Counted from the first letter of the stretch, positions 42,211 through 52,788 are shown. The stretch is 64,000 nt of DNA from Pseudomonadota bacterium (GCA_018261895.1 JAGTRT010000020.1:1-64000), one strand, 5' to 3'. Notes: generated from the letters alone by a model not told the origin. Numbers and translations: made by a program.

Positions 42211-43374
42211 ATGAGCGAATATTTCTTCACTTCCGAATCCGTCGGCGAAGGCCATCCGGACAAGGTTGCCGACCAGATTTCCGACGCCATCCTCGACGCC
42301 ATCCTGGCTCAGGACAAGCATTCCCGCGTCGCTGCGGAAACCCTGTGCAATACCGGCCTCGTCGTGCTGGCTGGTGAAATCACCACCCACGCCAACGTCG
42401 ATTACATCCAGGTTGCCCGCGACACCATCAAGCGTATCGGCTACGACAACACCGAATACGGCATCGACTACAAGGGCTGCGCCGTGCTCGTCGCCTACGA
42501 CAAGCAGAGCCCGGACATCGCCCAGGGCGTGGACAAGGCTTACGACGACAACCTCAACCAGGGTGCCGGCGACCAGGGCCTGATGTTCGGTTATGCCTGC
42601 GACGAAACGCCGTCGCTCATGCCGCTGCCGATCTACCTCTCGCACCGTCTGGTCGAGCGCCAGGCCATGCTGCGCAAGGATGGCCGCCTGCCGTGGGCGC
42701 GCCCGGATGCCAAATCGCAGGTGACCATCAAGTATGTCGACGGCAAACCCTACTGCATCGACACCGTCGTCCTGTCCACCCAGCATTCGCCGGACATCAG
42801 CCTCGAAGACCTGCGCGAAGCCACCATCGAACAGATCATCAAGCCCGTGCTGCCCAAGGAACTGATCAAGGGCAACATCAAGTTCCTGGTCAACCCGACC
42901 GGCCGCTTCGTTGTCGGTGGCCCGCAGGGCGATTGCGGCCTGACCGGCCGCAAGATCATCGTCGACACCTACGGCGGCGCTGCACCACACGGTGGTGGCG
43001 CCTTCTCCGGCAAGGACCCCTCCAAGGTTGACCGTTCTGCCGCCTATGCCGGCCGCTATGTCGCCAAGAACATCGTCGCCGCCGGCCTTGCCTCGCGCTG
43101 CCTGGTCCAGGTTTCCTACGCCATCGGCGTCGCCGAACCGACCTCGGTCATGGTCGACACCTTCGGCACCGGCAAGGTCAGCAACGAAACCCTGACCGCG
43201 CTGATCAAGAAGCACTTCGACCTGCGTCCGAAGGGCATCGTCAACATGCTTGACCTGCTTCGCCCGATCTACCAGAAGACAGCGGCTTACGGTCACTTTG
43301 GCCGCGACGAGCCGGAGTTCTCCTGGGAAGCCACCGACCGCGCCAACCTGCTCAAGTCGGATGCGGGCCTGTAG
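42211..43374 (+). CDS. metK: S-adenosylmethionine synthetase
   Basis: 387 aa; [43 protein letters not shown]. Confidence 0.97.
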   Translation: MSEYFFTSESVGEGHPDKVADQISDAILDAILAQDKHSRVAAETLCNTGLVVLAGEITTHANVDYIQVARDTIKRIGYDNTEYGIDYKGCAVLVAYDKQSPDIAQGVDKAYDDNLNQGAGDQGLMFGYACDETPSLMPLPIYLSHRLVERQAMLRKDGRLPWARPDAKSQVTIKYVDGKPYCIDTVVLSTQHSPDISLEDLREATIEQIIKPVLPKELIKGNIKFLVNPTGRFVVGGPQGDCGLTGRKIIVDTYGGAAPHGGGAFSGKDPSKVDRSAAYAGRYVAKNIVAAGLASRCLVQVSYAIGVAEPTSVMVDTFGTGKVSNETLTALIKKHFDLRPKGIVNMLDLLRPIYQKTAAYGHFGRDEPEFSWEATDRANLLKSDAGL

Positions 43375-43397
43375 GAAATAAGTCACACCAAAGGCAA

Positions 43398-43427
43398 AGG
43401 GAAGCCCCACGGCTTCCCTTTTTTTTC
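43398..43427 (+). terminator. Rho-independent terminator of metK
   Basis: GGGAAGCCCCACGGCTTCCCTTTTTTTT. Confidence 0.85.
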
Positions 43428-43443
43428 GCTAGAATTGCGAAAT

Positions 43444-44634
43444 ATGCTCAAACGAATCTCCGTCGACCAACTTTGCCTCGGTATGCATCTTCAGGCATTT
43501 TGCGGTGCATGGATGGATCATCCGTTCTGGCGGACGAAATTCGTCCTGACCGACCCCAACGACATCGCCCTGATTCGTGAGAGCACGATCACCGAAGTCT
43601 GGATTGATATTTCCAAGGGCATTGACGTTGAAAAACCGGGTCCGGAACCCGCCGTTATTGCCGAACAGATTCCCGAGCCCCCTCCGGTCGTTCAGGAGAA
43701 AACTTCATTCAACGACGAGGTCAAGCGCGCAGCCAAAATCTGCGCCAAAGGCAAGGAAGCCGTCGTTTCAATGTTCCAGGAAGCGCGCATGGGCAAGGCC
43801 ATTGAGGCCGAGGCTGCGGCACCGCTGGTCGAGGAAATATCCAACTCCGTTCTGCGCAACCCCGGCGCGCTGATCAGCCTGGCACGCCTGAAAGTCGCCG
43901 ACGATTACACCTACATGCATTCGGTTGCGGTCTGCGCACTGATGATCGCACTGTCCAGACAGCTTGGGCTGGATGAACAGCAAACCCGCGAGGCCGGCAT
44001 GGGTGGCCTGCTGCACGACCTTGGGAAGGCGATGATTCCCATGGAGATCCTGAACAAGCCGGGCAAGCTGACCGACGAAGAATTTGCACTGGTCAAAACC
44101 CACCCGGAAGAAGGTCACAAGCTCCTGCTCGAAGGCAAGGGTATCAGCGACGTCACCAAGGACATCTGCCTGCACCACCACGAAAAAATGGATGGCAGCG
44201 GCTATCCGAAGAAGCTCAATGGTGACGCCATCAGCCTGTTCGCCAAGATGGGGGCCGTTTGCGATGTGTACGACGCCATTACCTCCAATCGTCCCTACAA
44301 GGCAGGCTGGGATCCCGGCGAGTCGATCAAGCGCATGGCGGAATGGCAGGGACATTTCGACCCAATTGTTTTCCAGGCTTTCGTCAAGAGCCTCGGCATT
44401 TACCCCATCGGTTCGCTGGTCAAGCTGGCATCGGGCAAGCTGGGTGTCGTCGTCGAGCAAGGCGAGCAATCCCTGCTCAAGCCCAAGGTCAAGGTCTTCT
44501 TCTCGACCAAGTCCCAAGCCTACATCAAGCCGGAAGTCATCGACCTGGCGAGAAGCGCCGAGAAAATCACCGGACGCGAAGATGCCGCCAAATGGGGCAT
44601 CAAGGACATCGACCGCTTCTGGGCGGCGGAATGA
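43444..44634 (+). CDS. HD-GYP domain phosphodiesterase-like protein
   Basis: MLKRISVDQLCLGMHLQAFCGAW N-terminal DUF3391-like; GGLLHDLGKAMIP, HHHEKMDGSGYPKKL. Confidence 0.92.
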   Translation: MLKRISVDQLCLGMHLQAFCGAWMDHPFWRTKFVLTDPNDIALIRESTITEVWIDISKGIDVEKPGPEPAVIAEQIPEPPPVVQEKTSFNDEVKRAAKICAKGKEAVVSMFQEARMGKAIEAEAAAPLVEEISNSVLRNPGALISLARLKVADDYTYMHSVAVCALMIALSRQLGLDEQQTREAGMGGLLHDLGKAMIPMEILNKPGKLTDEEFALVKTHPEEGHKLLLEGKGISDVTKDICLHHHEKMDGSGYPKKLNGDAISLFAKMGAVCDVYDAITSNRPYKAGWDPGESIKRMAEWQGHFDPIVFQAFVKSLGIYPIGSLVKLASGKLGVVVEQGEQSLLKPKVKVFFSTKSQAYIKPEVIDLARSAEKITGREDAAKWGIKDIDRFWAAE

Positions 44635-44746
44635 TCGAGCCCGGTCGAGCAGGCATCTTCACCCAGCCGACCGAAGAATGTTTCCAGCCCAGACAATCCA
44701 TTCGGCATTCGCACATGAACATGCTTCATTGCTATGATTCGGACAT

Positions 44747-45952
44747 ATGCTGAAGAAAATTCCCGTCGAAAAACTTGGCTTGGGCATGTACCTTCAGGCG
44801 TTCTGTGGCGCCTGGCTGGATCATCCTTTCTGGCGAACCAAATTCCTGCTGGACGATCCGGATGATCTGACACTGATCCGGAAAAGCCCCATTGCCGAAG
44901 TCTGGATCGATATTTCAAAGGGGCGCGATGTCGATCCGGACGATATCGAACCCGGCACGATCCTCCAGACAGCCGAGGAAGTTCCGGCCCAGGCACCGGA
45001 GACAACCCGCCGTGTTGCGCTGAACGACGAGCTTCGCCAGGCGGCCCGCATCATCGCCAAGGCGAAGGAAATGATTGCCTCGGTATTCGAGAACGCCCGC
45101 ATGGGCCAGACCGTCGAAATCGACGCGCTGGTCCCCCTGGTCGACGAGATTCTGAATTCGCTGGCGCGCAATCCAGTTGCCCTGATTTGCCTGGCGCGCC
45201 TGAAGACCGCCGACGATTACACCTTCATGCATTCGATCTCGGTGTGCGGCCTGATGATCTCGCTGGCGCGCCAGCTCGGGCTGACTGACGAGCAGGCCCG
45301 CGAGGCCGGGATGGGTGGATTGCTGCACGACCTGGGCAAGACCACATCGCCGCAACACATGCTCAACAAGCCGGGCAAACTGACCAACGAGGAGTTTGCC
45401 GAAATCAAGCTGCACACCACCGAAGGCTACAAGATCTTGCTGGATGGAAGCGGCTTTACCGAGGTCGTCACGGACATTTGCCTGCACCATCACGAAAAGA
45501 TCGACGGCTCGGGCTATCCCGAAGGGCTGTCCGGCGATCAGATTTCGCTCTACGCCAAGATGAGCGCCGTGTGCGACGTCTACGACGCGATCACCTCGAA
45601 CCGCCCCTACAAATCGGCGTGGGATCCGGCCGAAGCCATTCGCAGCATGGCGGAGTGGAGCGGCCATTTTGACCCGGTGATCTTTCAGGCCTTCGTCAAG
45701 CGCATCGGCATTTACCCCGTTGGTTCGCTGGTCCGCCTGGCCTCGGGCAAACTCGGGGTAGTGATCGAGCAGAACGAACAGACGCTGCTCAAGCCCAAGC
45801 TCCGCGTATTTTTCTCGACCAAGTCGCAGGCCTACATCAAGCCCGAAGTCATCGATCTCGCGCGCAGCCTGGAAACGATTGCCGGGCGCGAGGATGCCGC
45901 GAAATGGGGCATTCAGGACATCAACCGTTTCTGGGCCAGCGACAAACCCTGA
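44747..45952 (+). CDS. HD-GYP domain phosphodiesterase-like protein (tandem paralogue)
   Basis: 401 aa; same architecture as upstream gene; HHHEKIDGSGYPEGL. Confidence 0.92.
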   Translation: MLKKIPVEKLGLGMYLQAFCGAWLDHPFWRTKFLLDDPDDLTLIRKSPIAEVWIDISKGRDVDPDDIEPGTILQTAEEVPAQAPETTRRVALNDELRQAARIIAKAKEMIASVFENARMGQTVEIDALVPLVDEILNSLARNPVALICLARLKTADDYTFMHSISVCGLMISLARQLGLTDEQAREAGMGGLLHDLGKTTSPQHMLNKPGKLTNEEFAEIKLHTTEGYKILLDGSGFTEVVTDICLHHHEKIDGSGYPEGLSGDQISLYAKMSAVCDVYDAITSNRPYKSAWDPAEAIRSMAEWSGHFDPVIFQAFVKRIGIYPVGSLVRLASGKLGVVIEQNEQTLLKPKLRVFFSTKSQAYIKPEVIDLARSLETIAGREDAAKWGIQDINRFWASDKP

Positions 45953-45976
45953 AAAGGGTTTATAATCCGCCACCTA

Positions 45977-46060
45977 CCGAGGGGCGCTGCAGGGGATCAT
46001 TTCTCCCAGGCTCGGTTTAAAACGGCGCTCACTGATCAACCCTGCCGGGCGCAGGGGGCC
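45977..46060 (+). promoter_or_regulatory. S-adenosylhomocysteine (SAH) riboswitch upstream of ahcY
   Basis: CCGAGGGGCGCTGCAGGGGATCATTTCTCCCAGGCTCGGTTTAAAACGGCGCTCACTG: matches remembered SAH riboswitch conserved sequence and location. Confidence 0.88.
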
Positions 46061-46117
46061 GCCGGTGAGCTTACAGCCGTCACTCCCCTCCCCGTCACAG
46101 TTATTTAGGAGCTTACT

Positions 46118-47518
46118 GTGGCTGAATTCAAAGACTGCGTTATCGCTGACATCAACCTTGCCGACTGGGGTCGCAAGGAAATCCGCATTGCCGAAACCGA
46201 AATGCCTGGCCTCATGGCCATCCGCGAGGAATTTGCCAAGAGCCAGCCGCTCAAGGGCGCGCGCATCACCGGTTCGCTGCACATGACCATCCAGACCGCC
46301 GTGCTGATCGAGACGCTGACCGCGCTCGGCGCCGACGTCCGCTGGGCCTCGTGCAACATTTTCTCGACCCAGGACCACGCTGCCGCCGCCATCGCCGCGC
46401 AGAACATCCCGGTGTTTGCCGTCAAGGGCGAAACGCTGGTCGATTACTGGGATTACACCCACCGCATCTTCGAATGGGCTGATGGCGGTTACTCCAACAT
46501 GATCCTCGACGACGGCGGCGATGCCACCCTGCTCCTGCACCTCGGCGCCAAGGCCGAGAAGGACATCTCCGTGCTGGCCAAGCCGGGCTCGGAAGAAGAA
46601 ACCATCCTGTTCGCCGCCATCAAGGCCAAGCTGGCCGTCGATCCGACCTGGTATTCCGTCCGCCTTGCCGCCATCAAGGGCGTCACCGAGGAAACGACGA
46701 CCGGCGTCCATCGCCTGTACCAGATGCACCAGCGCGGCGACCTCAAGTTCCCGGCCATCAACGTCAATGACTCGGTCACCAAGTCCAAGTTCGACAACCT
46801 CTACGGCTGCCGCGAATCGCTGGTCGATGGCATCAAGCGCGCCACCGACGTCATGATCGCCGGCAAGGTTGCCGTCGTTTGCGGCTACGGCGATGTGGGC
46901 AAGGGTTCCGCCCAGGCCCTGCGCGCCCTGTCGGCCCAGGTCTGGGTCACCGAAATCGATCCGATCTGCGCGCTGCAGGCCGCCATGGAAGGCTACCGCG
47001 TCGTCACCATGGAATACGCCGCCGACAAGGCCGACATCTTCGTCACCACGACCGGCAATTTCCACGTCATCACGCACGACCACATGGCCGCCATGAAGGA
47101 TCAGGCCATCGTCTGCAACATCGGCCACTTCGACAACGAAATCGACGTCGCGTCGATCGAGAAGTACCAGTGGGAAGAGATCAAGCCGCAGGTCGACCAC
47201 GTCATCTTCCCGGACGGCAAGCGCATCATCCTGCTCGCCAAGGGCCGCCTGGTTAACCTCGGCTGCGGCACGGGCCATCCGTCCTACGTCATGTCGTCTT
47301 CGTTCGCCAACCAGACCATCGCCCAGATCGAGCTGTACACCCGTACGGCCGAATACCCGGTCGGTGTCTACACGCTACCCAAGCACCTCGACGAGAAGGT
47401 CGCCCGCCTGCAACTGAAGAAGCTCAATGCGCAACTGACGACGCTGCGTCCGGACCAGGCCGCCTACATCGGCGTGCCGATCGAAGGTCCGTACAAGGCC
47501 GAGCACTACCGCTACTAA
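46118..47518 (+). CDS. ahcY: Adenosylhomocysteinase
   Basis: 466 aa; [33 protein letters not shown]-terminal KAEHYRY. Confidence 0.97.
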   Translation: MAEFKDCVIADINLADWGRKEIRIAETEMPGLMAIREEFAKSQPLKGARITGSLHMTIQTAVLIETLTALGADVRWASCNIFSTQDHAAAAIAAQNIPVFAVKGETLVDYWDYTHRIFEWADGGYSNMILDDGGDATLLLHLGAKAEKDISVLAKPGSEEETILFAAIKAKLAVDPTWYSVRLAAIKGVTEETTTGVHRLYQMHQRGDLKFPAINVNDSVTKSKFDNLYGCRESLVDGIKRATDVMIAGKVAVVCGYGDVGKGSAQALRALSAQVWVTEIDPICALQAAMEGYRVVTMEYAADKADIFVTTTGNFHVITHDHMAAMKDQAIVCNIGHFDNEIDVASIEKYQWEEIKPQVDHVIFPDGKRIILLAKGRLVNLGCGTGHPSYVMSSSFANQTIAQIELYTRTAEYPVGVYTLPKHLDEKVARLQLKKLNAQLTTLRPDQAAYIGVPIEGPYKAEHYRY

Positions 47519-47521
47519 GCC

Positions 47522-47872
47522 ATGCGCCTGCTCGCCACCTGGATCATCAACGCGCTCGCACTGCTGGCCCTGCCCTACGTCGTGCCGTCGATCCACGTGG
47601 CGAGCTTCGGTACGGCGTTGATCGTCGCCCTCGTTCTCGGGCTGATCAATGCCGTGCTGCGGCCATTGCTGATCTTGCTGACCCTGCCGGTGACGCTACT
47701 GACGCTGGGGTTGTTCATCTTCGTCATCAACGCCGTGCTGTTCCAGTTGGCGGGGTATCTCGTCGACGGATTCAACGTCGGCGGCTTCTGGCCGGCTTTG
47801 CTCGGCTCGATTGTGTACAGCGTGATCTCGTGGCTGCTCAGTGGCCTGTTTTCGTCGGTCAAGGGCAAGTAA
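47522..47872 (+). CDS. Phage holin family 4 / YvlD-like membrane protein
   Basis: 116 aa; four TM segments, ALVLGLINAVLRPLLILLTLPVTLLTLGLFIFVINAVLF. Confidence 0.88.
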   Translation: MRLLATWIINALALLALPYVVPSIHVASFGTALIVALVLGLINAVLRPLLILLTLPVTLLTLGLFIFVINAVLFQLAGYLVDGFNVGGFWPALLGSIVYSVISWLLSGLFSSVKGK

Positions 47873-48616
47873 GTGCCGCGCGCTGACCAGCTGCTTGTCG
47901 AATCCGGGCTCGCTGCGTCACGCACGGCGGCGCAGCGCCTGATTGCGGCTGGCCGGGTTCGCTGGTCGGGCGGCACGATTCCCAAACCGGCTTTCGATTT
48001 GCCGCCAGAAACCTCGTTGACCGTCGAAGCCGACCCCGACGACCGTTTCGTCTCGCGCGGCGGCCTCAAACTGGCCGGCGCACTGGCCGAAACCGGCCTT
48101 GCCGTCGCCAGCAAGCGTTGTCTCGATGTCGGGCAATCCACCGGTGGCTTTACCGATTGCCTGCTGCAGGCCGGAGCCCGCCACGTCGTCGGCGTCGATG
48201 TCGGCCACGGGCAGTTGCACCCCCGCCTGGCTGGCGACCCGCGCGTCACCGCCATCGAGGGCATCAACTGCCGGGCGCTGACCCCGGCCGATCTGGGCAC
48301 CGCCTTGCCCGAAGGCGGCTTCGACCTCATCGTCGGCGATGTGTCCTTCATCTCGATGACGCTGATCCTGCCCCAATTGCCCGCCCTGCTGGCGGCTGAC
48401 GGCGACCTGCTGCTGCTCGTCAAACCGCAGTTCGAGGTCGGGCCGGACAATATCGGCAAAGGCGGCATCGTCCGCGACCCCGCGCTCTACCACGAGGTCG
48501 AGCGCAAATATTTCGATTTTGCCCAAAATTTCCGGTTGACCGTGAAAGCCTGGCTGAACAGCCCGATTACCGGCGGTGATGGCAACCGCGAATTTTTCAT
48601 CTGGTTGAAAAAATGA
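47873..48616 (+). CDS. tlyA: TlyA family RNA methyltransferase/hemolysin
   Basis: GTG start; S4 domain N-terminus, LDVGQSTGGFTDCLLQAGA, SPITGGDGNREFFIW. Confidence 0.92.
   Translation: MPRADQLLVESGLAASRTAAQRLIAAGRVRWSGGTIPKPAFDLPPETSLTVEADPDDRFVSRGGLKLAGALAETGLAVASKRCLDVGQSTGGFTDCLLQAGARHVVGVDVGHGQLHPRLAGDPRVTAIEGINCRALTPADLGTALPEGGFDLIVGDVSFISMTLILPQLPALLAADGDLLLLVKPQFEVGPDNIGKGGIVRDPALYHEVERKYFDFAQNFRLTVKAWLNSPITGGDGNREFFIWLKK
48511..48548 (-). repeat. Dispersed repeat copy 7, inside tlyA
   Basis: TTCGATTTTGCCCAAAATTTCCGGTTGACCGTGAAAG; shares 17 bp TTTCCGGTTGACCGTGA exactly. Confidence 0.8.
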
Positions 48617-49443
48617 CTACAGAAATCTCCATCGAATTCTTCCCGCCGCAAACGCCCGAAGGCGTCGACAAGCTGCGCGCCGTCCGTGCCGAGCTGGCGA
48701 AACTCAATCCTGCCTTCTTCTCGGTCACCTTCGGGGCCGGCGGCTCGACCCGCGAACGCACCTTCGCCGTCGTCAAGGAAATCGCCGCCGAAGGCCATGA
48801 CGCCGCACCGCACCTGTCGTGCATCGGCTCGACGCGCGACAACATCCGCGACATCCTCAACGAATACAAGGCAGCCGGCATCAAGCGCACCGTCGCCCTG
48901 CGCGGCGACCTGCCCTCCGGCATGGCCGAAACCGGCGAGTTCCGCTACGCCAACGAACTCGTCGAATTCATCCGCGCCGAAACCGGCGACTGGTTCAGCA
49001 TCGAAGTCGCCGCCTACCCGGAATGGCACCCGCAGGCGCGCAGCCCGAAGGACGACCTCGACGCCTTCGCACGCAAGGTCAAGGCCGGCGCCAATTCGGC
49101 CATCACCCAGTATTTCTACAACGCCGACGCCTATTTCCACTTCGTCGACGAAGCCCGGGCGCTCGGCGTCGATGTTCCCATCGTCCCCGGCATCATGCCC
49201 ATCGTCGGCTTCACCAAGCTGGCGCGCTTCTCGGACGCATGCGGTGCCGAACTGCCGCGCTGGATGCGCAAGAAGTTCGAAAGCTACGGCGACGACAGCG
49301 ATTCCATCCGCGCCTTCGGCCTCGACGTCGTGACCGAACTGTGCGAACGCCTGCTCAAGGGCGGCGCGCCCGGCCTGCACTTCTACGCCATGAACCAGTC
49401 GGCGCTGACCACTGAGATATGTAAACGTCTCAACCTGAAGTAA
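48613..49443 (+). CDS. metF: Methylenetetrahydrofolate reductase; extreme 3' end supplied by inserted island
   Basis: 276 aa; IEFFPPQTPEGVDKL, FSVTFGAGGSTRERT; C-terminus SALTTEICKRLNLK encoded by low-GC, recoded DNA. Confidence 0.95.
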   Translation: MTTEISIEFFPPQTPEGVDKLRAVRAELAKLNPAFFSVTFGAGGSTRERTFAVVKEIAAEGHDAAPHLSCIGSTRDNIRDILNEYKAAGIKRTVALRGDLPSGMAETGEFRYANELVEFIRAETGDWFSIEVAAYPEWHPQARSPKDDLDAFARKVKAGANSAITQYFYNADAYFHFVDEARALGVDVPIVPGIMPIVGFTKLARFSDACGAELPRWMRKKFESYGDDSDSIRAFGLDVVTELCERLLKGGAPGLHFYAMNQSALTTEICKRLNLK

Positions 49444-49624
49444 CTTTCAGTCGCAATTTTGATAGAAGCTGCACAACGGACTTTCGTAAAGGAAACTGCT
49501 TTGTATCGTGCAAATTAGCCTAACGCATAGAAGCCTTCGACTCTTCATTGCTATCTCCTCCATACGAGATGCATAATCTGCACATCTTTCTTCCAACTAG
49601 CCTTAACGCCCCCATCTTTGGATC

Positions 49625-50470
49625 TTGATCTTGTTTGACGCGCCCCATTCTTCGCCTATTTCCGCTACGGATACAAAGGTCATACCGTTTTTGAAGTGGG
49701 CAGGTGGAAAGCGTTGGCTAGCCTCCGATCTGGTAAAAAAAATCGGGCAGCCTGTTGGACGTTATATCGAGCCTTTTTTAGGTGGTGGCGCAATATTCTT
49801 TACTCTCAGGCCAAAAAGTGCACTATTAGGTGACCTCAATACAGAGCTTGTCGACACCTATAGGGCTATTCAGAAAAACTGGCGAGGTATTAAAAGTAGG
49901 TTGGAGCGGCACCAAGAACTACATACTAAAGACTATTATTATACAGTTCGCTCCACTACTCCTAAGAATGCGCTTGATAGAGCTGCGCGGTTTATCTATC
50001 TAAACCGAACTTGCTGGAATGGGCTATACAGAGTAAATCTTAGTGGTGTATTCAACGTACCTATTGGCACCAAAAATACCGTATTGCTGGATACTGATGA
50101 TTTTGAAACCATTTCCCATTTACTTGAATCAGCAAAAATACAAGCAGGTGATTTTGAATCACTAATTGACCAAGCAATTGAAGGGGATGTGGTGTTTGCT
50201 GACCCACCGTACACCGTACGGCATAAATTTAATGGGTTCGTTAAATACAATGAAAGCCTATTCTCTTGGGACGACCAAGTTCGTCTTCGAAATTCACTGC
50301 TGCGTGCGATGAATCGGGGAGCAAAGATTTTCGTAACTAACGCTGACCACGAAAGTATCCGAGTACTTTACGGAGATGAATTTGAGCTAACAGGTATTGA
50401 ACGTTACAGCTCGATTAGTGGAAAATCGAGCACCAGAGGTAAATATCCTGAGCTAGTTATTACAGGGTAG
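49625..50470 (+). CDS. D12-class (Dam-type) N6-adenine DNA methyltransferase
   Basis: 281 aa; FLKWAGGKRWL, EPFLGGGAIFF, VVFADPPYTVRH; TTG start in track. Confidence 0.92.
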   Translation: MILFDAPHSSPISATDTKVIPFLKWAGGKRWLASDLVKKIGQPVGRYIEPFLGGGAIFFTLRPKSALLGDLNTELVDTYRAIQKNWRGIKSRLERHQELHTKDYYYTVRSTTPKNALDRAARFIYLNRTCWNGLYRVNLSGVFNVPIGTKNTVLLDTDDFETISHLLESAKIQAGDFESLIDQAIEGDVVFADPPYTVRHKFNGFVKYNESLFSWDDQVRLRNSLLRAMNRGAKIFVTNADHESIRVLYGDEFELTGIERYSSISGKSSTRGKYPELVITG

Positions 50471-50563
50471 AACCATATTCTGAATAGCGTTAGCACACAA
50501 CTTTGATGCACCCAAAGACTACAATTTGCACGAAGTTAGATTTGTCATATTAATAGGCTGAAT

Positions 50564-51136
50564 ATGCGTGATTGGCTAGGTAGAATCCCAATAATTGGAC
50601 CTGCATTCACATGCACACTCCGTGATCACATTTCTGCTGTTGCAGATTTTTCGATCACTGTGGCATTTTCAAGCATAACATTTTGGCTATCGGTAATTAT
50701 CCTTAGCATCTTTGATGTTAACCGCAGTGTCAGCCTAGGTGATTTACTTGGTAGTACAGTTCAAGGTGGGGAACTATTCATATTTTCACTCGGCATCCTT
50801 GGGCCAATTCTAATTATTGTCATGGACGATGCGCGTAAAGCCAAAAATTTTCCATCTGGAAAATGGTTAATGTTCCTATTGGTAGTTTCCGCGTTGGTAT
50901 GTGGCAGCCTTTTTGCAATTCTTAAGGCCAATAGCCTTCACGGAGCTAGTGGACTGGGCATAGATAAAAATCAAGCGGTAAGCATATCGTTCTGGATGGC
51001 TAGTGTTGCTTGTGCCCTCCGGTATCTAACGATTGCCTACAATAAATCTCTAAGCCGATTCAGCGCGGAAGATCTTCAAGCAGGGGAACAGCAATTCAAG
51101 AATGCCTTCGCCACTAGGCATGGAAAGGGAAATTGA
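50564..51136 (+). CDS. Hypothetical membrane protein (about 4 TM)
   Basis: 190 aa; hydrophobic segments ITFWLSVIILSIF, LFIFSLGILGPILIIVM, WLMFLLVVSALVCGSLFAIL, AVSISFWMASVACAL. Confidence 0.75.
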   Translation: MRDWLGRIPIIGPAFTCTLRDHISAVADFSITVAFSSITFWLSVIILSIFDVNRSVSLGDLLGSTVQGGELFIFSLGILGPILIIVMDDARKAKNFPSGKWLMFLLVVSALVCGSLFAILKANSLHGASGLGIDKNQAVSISFWMASVACALRYLTIAYNKSLSRFSAEDLQAGEQQFKNAFATRHGKGN

Positions 51137-52302
51137 TGCAACAGCGTAGCATTTTGAGAGATCCCTATAAGGTTGAAATCAGGGCACTCCCTGTTGAGCA
51201 GCCACTTGGTACATTTTATATAGCAGCTCTAGACTCAAAGGTGCTGTGTGAAATAACCCACGCAGATGTCCGCAGAATGTATAAAGAGCGGGATATTGAA
51301 ACCTATTTAGGAATTCAACGCCCTTTAAATCCGAATCGCGTACAAGAAATTAAGGAGTTTGTAAAAACGTCCGACGCATGTTTTCCGACTGGCGTTATTC
51401 TTGCGGTTAAGGGTCAGTACGCCAACTTTGACGAGAACACCCTGACGCTAACTCTTCGCAATTACGAGGAGGATAGCAATCAAGAGGCAAATATTGACCG
51501 CATTGAAATTGCTCAGGTTCTAGATGGTCAGCATCGTATCGAAGGACTTCAAGGTTATAACGGAAAGCCTTTTAATGTAAATATTGTTGTCTTCGTAGAC
51601 ATTGACATTGAAGATCAAGCCTATCTATTTTCAACAGTTAATCTCGCGCAAACGAAGGTTAACAAGAGTCTTGTGTATGATCTTTTCGAATATTCAAAGT
51701 CTAGAAGCCCCCAAAAAACTGGCCATAACGTTGCTGTTGCATTAGATCAATTGGCAGATTGTCCCTTCCATCATCGCATCAAACGGCTGGGAGCCTCTAC
51801 GCCAGGAAGAACTAGCGAACGTCTAACTCAAGCAACTTTTGTTGAATCGCTCCTTCCTTACATTACAAAAAACGCCATTCAAGACCGTGATCTCCTGATC
51901 AAAGGAAAACACCCGCACCGGGCGAATGATATGGAATCAAGGGAGCTTATCTTTCGAAATATGTTTCTTGATAACAGAGACTTCGAGATTGCCGACATTA
52001 TTCTTTATTATTTCGAAGCGATCAGGAATCGTTGGGCAAGCGCATGGGACTCTGATGCAAAAGGTGCTGTGCTCGGGAAAACGAACGGTTTTAGAGCACT
52101 AATGAAGCTGTTGCGGCCAGCGTATTTGCGTCTCGGAAAACCCGGCGATGTGGTACCTCGGGAGGACTTCTTGAAGTTGTTTGAAAAAAGCTCTCTTAAG
52201 GATGAGGATTTCAACATCGACAACTTCAAACCAGGCACTAGCGGCGAATCTGCACTATATAGGACACTGATTGAACAACTTGGGTTGTCTACTTTAGCGT
52301 AG
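51136..52302 (+). CDS. DGQHR-domain (DndB/DpdB-like) protein
   Basis: ~388 aa; AQVLDGQHRIEGLQGY and FSTVNLAQTKVNKSLVYDLF; TGATG overlap with upstream membrane gene. Confidence 0.88.
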   Translation: MQQRSILRDPYKVEIRALPVEQPLGTFYIAALDSKVLCEITHADVRRMYKERDIETYLGIQRPLNPNRVQEIKEFVKTSDACFPTGVILAVKGQYANFDENTLTLTLRNYEEDSNQEANIDRIEIAQVLDGQHRIEGLQGYNGKPFNVNIVVFVDIDIEDQAYLFSTVNLAQTKVNKSLVYDLFEYSKSRSPQKTGHNVAVALDQLADCPFHHRIKRLGASTPGRTSERLTQATFVESLLPYITKNAIQDRDLLIKGKHPHRANDMESRELIFRNMFLDNRDFEIADIILYYFEAIRNRWASAWDSDAKGAVLGKTNGFRALMKLLRPAYLRLGKPGDVVPREDFLKLFEKSSLKDEDFNIDNFKPGTSGESALYRTLIEQLGLSTLA

Positions 52303-52458
52303 CCGCAAATCCGATTTCATTAGTGAGGTGTATTTAACCAATTACCCTATTGGAAGGCCCTCGCCTATGAGCGGCAGGGCCAATTTGTCATTCAAAACAG
52401 TTCACCGCGGTCGATTTTGTTCTTTTTAGTAGCACGGGTGCCACCAAGCATTAAATCG

Positions 52459-52788
52459 TCAAACAAGCCTTTTCAAGAACTGGTCAACGATTGCTGCCCG
52501 CACATCGGGTTTTACTGCATCTAACCTGAGTAGCAATTTAGCAATCTGATCATCCTCGCAGTACAAGTATGAGAGCGGTACTGCCAGCACTTCCGCAATC
52601 AGCCTCACCGTCGGCAGGGGTGGCTCATGGACACCAAGCTCATACCGACTGATCCGGGCCCTAGCGCTGGATTCGTCAATCCCAATAGCAACACCCAGTT
52701 TTTCCTGAGGCCAGCCAAGCTCCTCACGCAACGCACGGATTCTGCGTCCTGTGATGTTCTGAGGAGATGGCTGCTTTGTACGAGACAT
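52459..52788 (-). CDS. XRE-family HTH transcriptional regulator
   Basis: 109 aa; ITGRRIRALREELGWPQEKLGVAIGIDESSARARISRYELGVHEPPL. Confidence 0.9.
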   Translation of the reverse strand: MSRTKQPSPQNITGRRIRALREELGWPQEKLGVAIGIDESSARARISRYELGVHEPPLPTVRLIAEVLAVPLSYLYCEDDQIAKLLLRLDAVKPDVRAAIVDQFLKRLV

